Source of the DNA: Climacium dendroides | Taxonomy: Eukaryota > Streptophyta > Bryopsida > Hypnales > Climaciaceae | Assembly (NCBI GenBank): GCA_950106755.1 | Contig: OX467085.1 | Location: 930,001-994,000 of the forward strand | DNA length: 64,000 nt | Direction of reading: 5' to 3' | In this document: positions 47,789-59,921 of the stretch, piece by piece | Position numbering within the stretch: position 1 is the first letter of the stretch | Layout: the number at the start of each line of letters is the position of its first letter | Made by a program: the position numbers and the translations under genes | Notes under the pieces: generated by a model | The model's input: the letters and a program-made list of their open reading frames with translations, nothing else | Databases searched by the model: none | Told to the model about the DNA's origin: nothing

Positions 47789-50441
47789 ATGTCCGAAAAC
47801 ATAACACACAAGTTGCAAACCTTCAAAATAATTAGGATTCATAGAAAAATGAAGTTTAAGAGAACCCTATTGATTCCCCACACTTCTTCAATTGAACTTC
47901 TATTAAAAAAAAGACTCTAGAAATCATGTTGGATTTGATAAACACCAAACCAATAAATTATATCGATTTGACGTGGAAGCATGTCCGAAAACATAACACA
48001 CAAGTTGCAAACCTTCAAAATAATTAGGATTCATAGAAAAATGAAGTTTAAGAGAACCCTATTGATTCCCCACACTTCTTCAATTGAACTTCTATTAAAA
48101 AAAAGACTCTAGAAATCATGTTGGATTTGATAGACACCAAACCAATGATTTATATCGATTTGACGTGGAAGCATGTCCGAAAACATAACACACAAGTTGC
48201 AAACCTTCAAAATAATTAGGATTTATAGAAAAATGAAGTTTAAAAGAACCTGATTGATTCCCTACACTTCTTCAATTGAACTTCTATTAAAAAAAAGACT
48301 CTAGAAATCATGTTGGATTTGATAGACACCAAACCAATAAATTATATGGATTTGACGTGGAAGCATGTCCGAAAACATAACACACAAGTTGCAAACCTTC
48401 AAAATAATTAGGATTCATAGAAAAATGAAGTTTAAGAGAACCCTATTGATTCCCCACACTTCTTCAATGGAAATCGGTTTTAAAACAAAGACTCTAGAAA
48501 TCATGTTGGATTTGATAGACACCAAACCAATAATTTATATCGATTTGACGTGGAAGCATGTCCGAAAACATAACACACAAGTTGCAAACCTTCAAAATAA
48601 TTAGGATTCATAGAAAAATGAAGTTTAAGAGAACCCTATTGATTCCCCACACTTCTTCAATGGAAATCGGTTTTAAAAAAAAGACTCTAGAAATCATGTT
48701 GGATTTGATAGACACCAAACCAATAATTTATATCGATTTGACATGGAATCATGTCCGAAAACATAACACACAAGTTGCAAACCTTCAAAATAATTAGGAT
48801 TTATAGAAAAATGAAGTTTAAGAGAACCTGATTGATTCCCCACACTTCTTCAATTGAACTTCTATTAAAAAAAAGACTCTAGAAATCATGTTGGATTTGA
48901 TAGACACCAAACCAATGATTTATATCGATTTGACGTGGAAGCATGTCCGAAAACATAACACACAAGTTGCAAACCTTCAAAATAATTAGGATTCATAGAA
49001 AAATGAAGTTTAAGAGAACCCTATTGATTCCCCACACTTCTTCAATTGAGCTACTATTAAAAAAAAGACTCTAGAAATCATGTTGGATTTGATAGACACC
49101 AAACCAATAATTTATATCGATTTGACGTGGAATCATGTCCGAAAACATAACACACAAGTTGAAAACCTTCAAAATAATTAGGATTCATAGAAAAATGAAG
49201 TTTAAGAGAACCCTATTGATTCCCCACACTTCTTCAATGGAAATCGGTTTTAAAAAAAAGACTTTAGAAATCATGTTGGATTTGATAGACACCAAACCAA
49301 TAAATTATATCGATTTGACGTGGAAGCATGTCCGAAAACATAACACACAAGTTGCAAACCTTCAAAATAATTAGGATTCATAGAAAAATGAAGTTTAAGA
49401 GAACCCTATTGATTCCCCACACTTCTTCAATGGAAATCGGTTTTAAAAAAAAGACTCTAGAAATCATGTTGGATTTGATAGACACCAAACCAATAATTTA
49501 TATCGATTTGACGTGGAAGTATGTCCGAAAACATAACACACAAGTTGCAAACCTTCAAAATAATTAGGATTTATAGAAGAATGAAGTTTAAGAGAACCCT
49601 ATTGATTCCCCACACTTCTTCAATTGAACTTCTATTAAGAAAAAGACTCTAGAAATCATGTTGGATTTGATAGGAACCAAACCAATGATTTATATCGATT
49701 TGACGTGGAAACATGTCCGAAAACATAACACACAAGTTGAAAACCTTCAAAATAATTAGGATTCATAGAAAAATGAAGTTTAAGAGAACCCTATTGATTC
49801 CCCACACTTCTTCAATGGAAATCGGTTTTAAAAAAAAGACTCTAGAAATCATGTTGGATTTGATAGACACCAAACCAATAATTTATATCGATTTGACGTG
49901 GAAGCATGTCCGAAAACATAACACACAAGTATCAAACCTTCAAAATAATTAGGATTTATAGAAAAATGAAGTTTAAGAGAACCTGATTGATTCCCTACAC
50001 TTCTTCAATTAAACTTCTATTAAAAAAAAGACTCTAGAAATCATGTTGGATTTGATAGACACCAAACCAATGATTTATATCGATTTGACGTGGAAGCATG
50101 TCCGAAAACATAACACACAAGTTGAAAACCTTCAAAATAATTAGGATCCTTAGAGAAATGAAGTTTAAGAGAACCCTATTGATTCCCCACACTTCTTCAA
50201 TTGAGCTACTATTAAAACAAAGACTCTAGAAATCATGTTGGATTTGATAGACACCAAACCAATGATTTATATCGATTTGACGTGGGATCATGTCCGAAAA
50301 CATAACACACAAGTATCAAACCTTCAAAATAATTAGGATTTATAGAAAAATGAAGTTTAAGAGAACCTGATTGATTCCCTACACTTCTTCAATTGAACTT
50401 CTATTAAAAAAAAGACTCTAGAAATCATGTTGGATTTGATA
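47788..50441 (+). repeat. 15-mer HOR, copy 2 (offset 2,885 bp)
   Basis: Second copy of 44903-47556, with only two base differences noticed over 2,654 bp. It includes the AAAACAAAG monomer (48365), the GACATGG monomer (48558), the ACTTTAG monomer (49135), the GAAGAATG hybrid (49521) and the GGATCCTTAGAG hybrid with GAGCTACTATTAAAACAAAG (50098). Confidence 0.92.
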
Positions 50442-50481
50442 AACACCAAACCAATAAATTATATCGATTTGACGTGGAAGC

Positions 50482-51442
50482 ATGTCCGAAAACATAACAC
50501 ACAAGTATCAAACCTTCAAAATAATTAGGATTCATAGAAAAATGAAGTTTAAGAGAACCCTATTGATTCCCCACACTTCTTCAATGGAAATCGGTTTTAA
50601 AACAAAGACTCTAGAAATCATGTTGGATTTGATAGACAGCAAACCAATAATTTACATCGATTTGACGTGGAAGCATGTCCGAAAACATAACACACAAGTT
50701 GCAAACCTTCAAAATAATTAGGATTCATAGAAAAATGAAGTTTAAGAGAACCCTATTGATTCCCCACACTTCTTCAATTGAACTTCTATTAAAAAAAAGA
50801 CTCTAGAAATCATGTTGGATTTGATAGACACCAAACCAATAATTTATATCGATTTGACGTGGAATCATGTCCGAAAACATAACACACAAGTTGCAAACCT
50901 TCAAAATAATTAGGATTTATAGAAAAAAGAAGTTTAAGAGAACCCTATTGATTCCCCACACTTCTTCAATTGAACTTCTGTTAAAAAAAAGACTCTAGAA
51001 ATCATGTTGGATTTGATAGACACCAAACCAATGATTTATATCGATTTGACGTGGAAGCATGTCCGAAAACATAACACACAAGTTGCAAACCTTCAAAATA
51101 ATTAGGATTCATAGAAAAATGAAGTTTAAGAGAACCCTATTGATTCCCCACACTTCTTCAATTGAACTTCTATTAAAAAAAAGACTCTAGAAATCATGTT
51201 GGATTTGATAGACACCAAACCAATAATTTATATCGATTTGACGTGGAAGCATGTCCGAAAACATAACACACAAGTATCAAACCTTCAAAATAATTAGGAT
51301 TTATAGAAAAATGAAGTTTAAGAGAACCTGATTGATTCCCTACACTTCTTCAATTAAACTTCTATTAAAAAAAAGACTCTAGAAATCATGTTGGATTTGA
51401 TAGACACCAAACCAATGATTTATATCGATTTGACGTGGAAGC
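50482..51442 (+). repeat. Mixed A, hybrid and B monomers
   Basis: Five monomers: 50482 (A with AAAACAAAG, GACAGCAAACC and TTTACATCGAT), 50675 (hybrid), 50867 (hybrid with AAAAAAGAAG and CTTCTGTTAAAA), 51059 (hybrid) and 51251 (B with CAATTAAACTTC). No internal HOR was recognised. Confidence 0.75.
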
Positions 51443-52019
51443 ATGTCCGAAAACATAACACACAAGTTGAAAACCTTCAAAATAATTAGGATTTATAGAA
51501 AAATGAAGTTTAAGAGAACCTGATTGATTCCCTACACTTCTTCATATGAGCTACTATTAAAAAAAAGACTCTAGAAATCATGTTGGATTTGATAAACACC
51601 AAACCAATAAATTATATCGATTTGACGTGGAAGCATGTCCGAAAACATAACACACAAGTTGCAAACCTTCAAAATAATTAGGATTCATAGAAAAATGAAG
51701 TTTAAGAGAACCCTATTGATTCCCCACACTTCTTCAATGGAAATCGGTTTTAAAAAAAAGACTCTAGAAATCATGTTGGTTTTGATAGACACCAAACCAA
51801 TAATTTATATCGATTTGACGTGGAAGCATGTCCGAAAACATAACACACAAGTATCAAACTTTCAAAATAATTAGGATTTATAGAAAAATGAAGTTTAAGA
51901 GAACCCTATTGATTCCCCACACTTCTTCAATTGAACTTCTATTAAAAAAAAGACTCTAGAAATCATGTTGGATTTGATAGACACCAAACCAATAAATTAT
52001 ATCGATTTGACGTGGAAGC
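51443..52019 (+). repeat. 3-mer HOR, copy 1 (577 bp)
   Basis: Monomers at 51443 (B with TTCATATGAGCTACTATT), 51635 (A with ATGTTGGTTTTGATAG) and 51828 (hybrid with GTATCAAACTTTC). TTCATATGAG occurs at 51541 and again 577 bp later at 52118, and nowhere else that I saw. 192 + 193 + 192 = 577. Confidence 0.9.
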
Positions 52020-52596
52020 ATGTCCGAAAACATAACACACAAGTTGCAAACCTTCAAAATAATTAGGATTTATAGAAAAATGAAGTTTAAGAGAACCTGA
52101 TTGATTCCCTACACTTCTTCATATGAGCTACTATTAAAAAAAAGACTCTAGAAATCATGTTGGATTTGATAAACACCAAACCAATAAATTATATCGATTT
52201 GACGTGGAAGCATGTCCGAAAACATAACACACAAGTTGCAAACCTTCAAAATAATTAGGATTCATAGAAAAATGAAGTTTAAGAGAACCCTATTGATTCC
52301 CCACACTTCTTCAATGGAAATCGGTTTTAAAAAAAAGACTCTAGAAATCATGTTGGATTTGATAGACACCAAACCAATAATTTATATCGATTTGACGTGG
52401 AAGCATGTCCGAAAACATAACACACAAGTATCAAACTTTCAAAATAATTAGGATTTATAGAAAAATGAAGATTAAGAGAACCCTATTGATTCCCCACACT
52501 TCTTCAATTGAACTTCTATTAAAAAAAAGACTCTAGATATCATGTTGGATTTGATAGACACCAAACCAATAAATTATATCGATTTGACGTGGAAGC
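52020..52596 (+). repeat. 3-mer HOR, copy 2 (577 bp)
   Basis: Monomers at 52020, 52212 and 52405 repeat the previous unit. Differences: ATGTTGGATTTG instead of ATGTTGGTTTTG in the second monomer, and GAAGATTAAG plus CTAGATATC in the third. GAAGATTAAG reappears as a marker of the 8-mer array to the right. Confidence 0.88.
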
Positions 52597-53752
52597 ATGT
52601 CCGAAAACATAACACACAAGTTGAAAACCTTCAAAATAATTAGGATTCATAGAAAAATGAAGTTTAAGAGAACCCTATTGATTCCCCACACTTCTTCAAT
52701 GGAAATCGGTTTTAAAAAAAAGACTCTAGAAATCATGTTGGATTTGATAGACACCAAACCAATAATTTATATCGATTTGACGTGGAATCATGTCCGAAAA
52801 CATAACACACAAGTATCAAACCTTCAAAATAATTAGGATTCATAGAAAAATGAAGTTTAAGAGAACCCTATTGATTCCCCACACTTCTTCAATGGAAATC
52901 GGTTTTAAAAAAAAGACTCTAGAAATCATGTTGGATTTGATAGACACCAAACCAATAAATTATATCGATTTGACGTGGAGGTATGTCCGAAAACATAACA
53001 CACAAGTTGCAAACCTTCAAAATAATTAGGATTCATAGAAAAATGAAGTTTAAGAGAACCCTATTGATTCCCCACACTTCTTCAATGGAAATCGGTTTTA
53101 AAAAAAAGACTCTAGAAATCATGTTGGATTTGATAGACACCAAACCAATAATTTATATCGATTTGACGTGGAATCATGTCCGAAAACATAACACACAAGT
53201 TGAAAACCTTCAAAATAATTAGGATTCATAGAAAAATGAAGTTTAAGAGAACCCTATTGACTCCCCACACTTCTTCAATGGAAATCGGTTTTAAAAAAAA
53301 GACTCTAGAAATCATGTTGGATTTGATAGACACCAAACCAATAAATTATATCGATTTGACGTGGAAGCATGTCCGAAAACATAACACACAAGTATCAAAC
53401 CTTCAAAATAATTAGGATTCATAGAAAAATGAAGTTTAAGAGAACCCTATTGATTCCCCACACTTCTTCAATTGAACTTCTATTAAAAAAAAGACTCTAG
53501 AAATCATGTTGGATTTGATAGACACCAAACCAATAAATTATATCGATTTGACGTGGGATCATGTCCGAAAACATAACACACAAGTATCAAACCTTCAAAA
53601 TAATTAGGATTTGTAGAAAAATGAAGTTTAAGAGAACCTGATTGATTCCCTACACTTCTTCATTTGAACTTCTATTAAAAAAAAGACTCTAGAAATCATG
53701 TTGGATTTGATAAACACCAAACCAATAAATTATATCGATTTGACGTGGAAGC
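52597..53752 (+). repeat. 6-mer lead-in to the right-hand 8-mer array (1,156 bp)
   Basis: Monomers at 52597, 52790, 52983 and 53176 (A), 53369 (hybrid) and 53561 (B with GGATTTGTAG and TTCATTTGAAC). 52790 ends in TGGAGGTATG and 53176 has CTATTGACTCCCC, so the unit already contains the markers of the 8-mer, but with two fewer monomers. Confidence 0.82.
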
Positions 53753-55101
53753 ATGTCCGAAAACATAACACACAAGTTGCAAACCTTCAAAATAATTAGG
53801 ATTCATAGAAAAATGAAGTTTAAGAGAACCCTATTGATTCCCCACACTTCTTCAATGGAAATCGGTTTTAAAAAAAAGACTCTAGAAATCATGTTGGATT
53901 TGATAGACACCAAACCAATAAATTATATCGATTTGACGTGGAGGTATGTCCGAAAACATAACACACAAGTTGCAAACCTTCAAAATAATTAGGATTCATA
54001 GAAAAATGAAGTTTAAGAGAACCCTATTGATTCCCCACACTTCTTCAATGGAAATCGGTTTTAAAAAAAAGACTCTAGAAATCATGTTGGATTTGATAGA
54101 CACCAAACCAATAATTTATATCGATTTGACGTGGAAGCATGTCCGAAAACATAACACACAAGTTGAAAACCTTCAAAATAATTAGGATTCATAGAAAAAT
54201 GAAGATTAAGAGAACCCTATTGATTCCCCACACTTCTTCAATGGAAATCGGTTTTAAAAAAAAGACTCTAGAAATCATGTTGGATTTGATAGACACCAAA
54301 CCAATAAATTATATCGATTTGACGTGGAGGTATGTCCAAAAACATAACACACAAGTTGCAAACCTTCAAAATAATTAGGATTCATAGAAAAATGAAGTTT
54401 AAGAGAACCCTATTGATTCCCCACACTTCTTCAATGGAAATCGGTTTTAAAAAAAAGACTCTAGAAATCATGTTGGATTTGATAGACACCAAACCAATAA
54501 TTTATATCGATTTGACGTGGAATCATGTCCGAAAACATAACACACAAACTGAAAACCTTCAAAATAATTAGGATTCATAGAAAAATGAAGTTTAAGAGAA
54601 CCCTATTGACTCCCCACACTTCTTCAATGGAAATAGGTTTTAAAAAAAAGACTCTAGAAATCATGTTGGATTTGATAGACACCAAACCAATAAATTATAT
54701 CGATTTGACGTGGAAGCATGTCCGAAAACATAACACACAAGTATCAAACCTTCAAAATAATTAGGATTCATAGAAAAATGAAGTTTAAGAGAACCCTATT
54801 GATTCCCCACACTTCTTCAATTGAACTTCTATTAAAAAAAAGACTCTAGAAATCATGTTGGATTTGATAGACACCAAACCAATAATTTATATCGATTTGA
54901 CGTGGGATCATGTCCGAAAACATAACACACAAGTATCAAACCTTCAAAATAATTAGGATTTGTAGAAAAATGAAGTTTAAGAGAACCTGATTGATTCCCT
55001 ACACTTCTTCATTTGAACTTCTATTAAAAAAAAGACTCTAGAAATCATGTTGGATTTGATAAACACCAAACCAATAAATTATATCGATTTGACGTGGAAG
55101 C
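53753..55101 (+). repeat. 8-mer HOR family, 7-monomer version (1,349 bp)
   Basis: I letter the standard unit a-h: a ends TGGAGGTATG; b ends GTATCAAACC; c begins with that and leads to GTTGAAAACC; d has GAAGATTAAG and again ends GGTATG; e begins ATGTCCAAAA; f has ACACAAACTG and CTATTGACTCCCC; g is a hybrid or A ending GGGATC; h is a B with GGATTTGTAG. Here the order is a (53753), a fused b/c (53946), d (54139), e (54332), f (54525), g (54718), h (54910). Confidence 0.9.
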
Positions 55102-56836
55102 ATGTCCGAAAACATAACACACAAGTTGCAAACCTTCAAAATAATTAGGATTCATAGAAAAATGAAGTTTAAGAGAACCCTATTGATTCCCCACACTTCT
55201 TCAATGGAAATCGGTTTTAAAAAAAAGACTCTAGAAATCATGTTGGATTTGATAGACACCAAACCAATAAATTATATCGATTTGACGTGGAGGTATGTCC
55301 GAAAACATAACACACAAGTTGCAAACCTTCAAAATAATTAGGATTCATAGAAAAATGAAGTTTAAGAGAACCCTATTGATTCCCCACACTTCTTCAATGG
55401 AAATCGGTTTTAAAAAAAAGACTCTAGAAATCATGTTGGATTTGATAGACACCAAACCAATAAATTATATCGATTTGACGTGGAAGCATGTCCGAAAACA
55501 TAACACACAAGTATCAAACCTTCAAAATAATTAGGATTCATAGAAAAATGAAGTTTAAGAGAACCCTATTGATTCCCCACACTTCTTCAATGGAAATCGG
55601 TTTTAAAAAAAAGACTCTAGAAATCATGTTGGATTTGATAGACACCAAACCAATAAATTATATCGATTTGACGTGGAAGCATGTCCGAAAACATAACACA
55701 CAAGTTGAAAACCTTCAAAATAATTAGGATTCATAGAAAAATGAAGATTAAGAGAACCCTATTGATTCCCCACACTTCTTCAATGGAAATCGGTTTTAAA
55801 AAAAAGACTCTAGAAATCATGTTGGATTTGATAGACACCAAACCAATAAATTATATCGATTTGACGTGGAGGTATGTCCAAAAACATAACACACAAGTTG
55901 CAAACCTTCAAAATAATTAGGATTCATAGAAAAATGAAGTTTAAGAGAACCCTATTGATTCCCCACACTTCTTCAATGGAAATCGGTTTTAAAAAAAAGA
56001 CTCTAGAAATCATGTTGGATTTGATAGACACCAAACCAATAAATTATATCGATTTGACGTGGAGGTATGTCCAAAAACATAACACACAAGTTGCAAACCT
56101 TCAAAATAATTAGGATTCATAGAAAAATGAAGTTTAAGAGAACCCTATTGATTCCCCACACTTCTTCAATGGAAATCGGTTTTAAAAAAAAGACTCTAGA
56201 AATCATGTTGGATTTGATAGACACCAAACCAATAATTTATATCGATTTGACGTGGAATCATGTCCGAAAACATAACACACAAACTGAAAACCTTCAAAAT
56301 AATTAGGATTCATAGAAAAATGAAGTTTAAGAGAACCCTATTGACTCCCCACACTTCTTCAATGGAAATAGGTTTTAAAAAAAAGACTCTAGAAATCATG
56401 TTGGATTTGATAGACACCAAACCAATAAATTATATCGATTTGACGTGGAAGCATGTCCGAAAACATAACACACAAGTATCAAACCTTCAAAATAATTAGG
56501 ATTCATAGAAAAATGAAGTTTAAGAGAACCCTATTGATTCCCCACACTTCTTCAATTGAACTTCTATTAAAAAAAAGACTCTAGAAATCATGTTGGATTT
56601 GATAGACACCAAACCAATAATTTATATCGATTTGACGTGGGATCATGTCCGAAAACATAACACACAAGTATCAAACCTTCAAAATAATTAGGATTTGTAG
56701 AAAAATGAAGTTTAAGAGAACCTGATTGATTCCCTACACTTCTTCATTTGAACTTCTATTAAAAAAAAGACTCTAGAAATCATGTTGGATTTGATAAACA
56801 CCAAACCAATAAATTATATCGATTTGACGTGGAAGC
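55102..56836 (+). repeat. 8-mer HOR family, 9-monomer version (1,735 bp)
   Basis: Order a b c d e' e f g h, starting at 55102, 55295, 55488, 55681, 55874, 56067, 56260, 56453 and 56645. The extra e' (55874) begins ATGTCCAAAA like e but ends TGGAGGTATGTCCAAAA like d. Thus it is a d/e composite that adds exactly one 193-bp monomer. Confidence 0.9.
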
Positions 56837-58378
56837 ATGTCCGAAAACATAACACACAAGTTGCAAACCTTCAAAATAATTAGGATTCATAGAAAAATGA
56901 AGTTTAAGAGAACCCTATTGATTCCCCACACTTCTTCAATGGAAATCGGTTTTAAAAAAAAGACTCTAGAAATCATGTTGGATTTGATAGACACCAAACC
57001 AATAAATTATATCGATTTGACGTGGAGGTATGTCCGAAAACATAACACACAAGTTGCAAACCTTCAAAATAATTAGGATTCATAGAAAAATGAAGTTTAA
57101 GAGAACCCTATTGATTCCCCACACTTCTTCAATGGAAATCGGTTTTAAAAAAAAGACTCTAGAAATCATGTTGGATTTGATAGACACCAAACCAATAAAT
57201 TATATCGATTTGACGTGGAAGCATGTCCGAAAACATAACACACAAGTATCAAACCTTCAAAATAATTAGGATTCATAGAAAAATGAAGTTTAAGAGAACC
57301 CTATTGATTCCCCACACTTCTTCAATGGAAATCGGTTTTAAAAAAAAGACTCTAGAAATCATGTTGGATTTGATAGACACCAAACCAATAAATTATATCG
57401 ATTTGACGTGGAAGCATGTCCGAAAACATAACACACAAGTTGAAAACCTTCAAAATAATTAGGATTCATAGAAAAATGAAGATTAAGAGAACCCTATTGA
57501 TTCCCCACACTTCTTCAATGGAAATCGGTTTTAAAAAAAAGACTCTAGAAATCATGTTGGATTTGATAGACACCAAACCAATAAATTATATCGATTTGAC
57601 GTGGAGGTATGTCCAAAAACATAACACACAAGTTGCAAACCTTCAAAATAATTAGGATTCATAGAAAAATGAAGTTTAAGAGAACCCTATTGATTCCCCA
57701 CACTTCTTCAATGGAAATCGGTTTTAAAAAAAAGACTCTAGAAATCATGTTGGATTTGATAGACACCAAACCAATAATTTATATCGATTTGACGTGGAAT
57801 CATGTCCGAAAACATAACACACAAACTGAAAACCTTCAAAATAATTAGGATTCATAGAAAAATGAAGTTTAAGAGAACCCTATTGACTCCCCACACTTCT
57901 TCAATGGAAATCGGTTTTAAAAAAAAGACTCTAGAAATTATGTTGGATTTGATAAGTACCAAACCAATAAATTATATCGATTTGACGTGGAAGCATGTCC
58001 GAAAACATAACACACAAGTATCAAACCTTCAAAATAATTAGGATTCATAGAAAAATGAAGTTTAAGAGAACCCTATTGATTCCCCACACTTCTTCAATTG
58101 AACTTCTATTAAAAAAAAGACTCTAGAAATCATGTTGGATTTGATAGACACCAAACCAATAATTTATATCGATTTGACGTGGGATCATGTCCGAAAACAT
58201 AACACACAAGTATCAAACCTTCAAAATAATTAGGATTTGTAGAAAAATGAAGTTTAAGAGAACCTGATTGATTCCCTACACTTCTTCATTTGAACTTCTA
58301 TTAAAAAAAAGACTCTAGAAATCATGTTGGATTTGATAAACACCAAACCAATAAATTATATCGATTTGACGTGGAAGC
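56837..58378 (+). repeat. 8-mer HOR, standard unit (1,542 bp)
   Basis: Order a b c d e f g h at 56837, 57030, 57223, 57416, 57609, 57802, 57995 and 58187: six 193-bp and two 192-bp monomers. The f monomer has GAAATTATG and GATAAGTACC, differing from the other units. h has TTCATTTGAAC. Confidence 0.93.
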
Positions 58379-59921
58379 ATGTCCGAAAACATAACACACA
58401 AGTTGCAAACCTTCAAAATAATTAGGATTCATAGAAAAATGAAGTTTAAGAGAACCCTATTGATTCCCCACACTTCTTCAATGGAAATCGGTTTTAAAAA
58501 AAAGACTCTAGAAATCATGTTGGATTTGATAGACACCAAACCAATAAATTATATCGATTTGACGTGGAGGTATGTCCGAAAACATAACACACAAGTTGCA
58601 AACCTTCAAAATAATTAGGATTCATAGAAAAATGAAGTTTAAGAGAACCCTATTGATTCCCCACACTTCTTCAATGGAAATCGGTTTTAAAAAAAAGACT
58701 CTAGAAATCATGTTGGATTTGATAGACACCAAACCAATAAATTATATCGATTTGACGTGGAAGCATGTCCGAAAACATAACACACAAGTATCAAACCTTC
58801 AAAATAATTAGGATTCATAGAAAAATGAAGTTTAAGAGAACCCTATTGATTCCCCACACTTCTTCAATGGAAATCGGTTTTAAAAAAAAGACTCTAGAAA
58901 TCATGTTGGATTTGATAGACACCAAACCAATAAATTATATCGATTTGACGTGGAAGCATGTCCGAAAACATAACACACAAGTTGAAAACCTTCAAAATAA
59001 TTAGGATTCATAGAAAAATGAAGATTAAGAGAACCCTATTGATTCCCCACACTTCTTCAATGGAAATCGGTTTTAAAAAAAAGACTCTAGAAATCATGTT
59101 GGATTTGATAGACACCAAACCAATAAATTATATCGATTTGACGTGGAGGTATGTCCAAAAACATAACACACAAGTTGCAAACCTTCAAAATAATTAGGAT
59201 TCATAGAAAAATGAAGTTTAAGAGAACCCTATTGATTCCCCACACTTCTTCAATGGAAATCGGTTTTAAAAAAAAGACTCTAGAAATCATGTTGGATTTG
59301 ATAGACACCAAACCAATAATTTATATCGATTTGACGTGGAATCATGTCCGAAAACATAACACACAAACTGAAAACCTTCAAAATAATTAGGATTCATAGA
59401 AAAATGAAGTTTAAGAGAACCCTATTGATTCCCCACACTTCTTCAATGGAAATCGGTTTTAAAAAAAAGACTCTAGAAATCATGTTGGATTTGATAGACA
59501 CCAAACCAATAAATTATATCGATTTGACGTGGAAGCATGTCCGAAAACATAACACACAAGTATCAAACCTTCAAAATAATTAGGATTCATAGAAAAATGA
59601 AGTTTAAGAGAACCCTATTGATTCCCCACACTTCTTCAATGGAAATCGGTTTTAAAAAAAAGACTCTAGAAATCATGTTGGATTTGATAGACACCAAACC
59701 AATAATTTATATCGATTTGACGTGGGATCATGTCCGAAAACATAACACACAAGTATCAAACCTTCAAAATAATTAGGATTTGTAGAAAAATGAAGTTTAA
59801 GAGAACCTGATTGATTCCCTACACTTCTTCAATTGAACTTCTATTAAAAAAAAGACTCTAGAAATCATGTTGGATTTGATAAACACCAAACCAATAAATT
59901 ATATCGATTTGACGTGGAAGC
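58379..59921 (+). repeat. 8-mer HOR unit with form A in position g (1,543 bp)
   Basis: Monomers at 58379, 58572, 58765, 58958, 59151, 59344, 59537 and 59730. Position g (59537) is form A with CAATGGAAATCGG rather than a hybrid, adding one base. Position f (59344) has CTATTGATTCCCC instead of GACTCCCC, and h (59730) has TTCAATTGAAC instead of TTCATTTGAAC. These three changes cluster at 59.4-59.9 kb, as expected for a conversion tract or an exchange with a different unit. Confidence 0.92.

Noticed and set aside
37403..50441. Large near-identical duplications as assembly artefacts
   Set aside because: Not excluded, but the copies carry nested and distinct junctions (4,423, 2,885 and 1,346 bp) and copy-specific variants (for example 46417/49302 and 47254/50139), which argues for real duplications. 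Read-level support would settle it.
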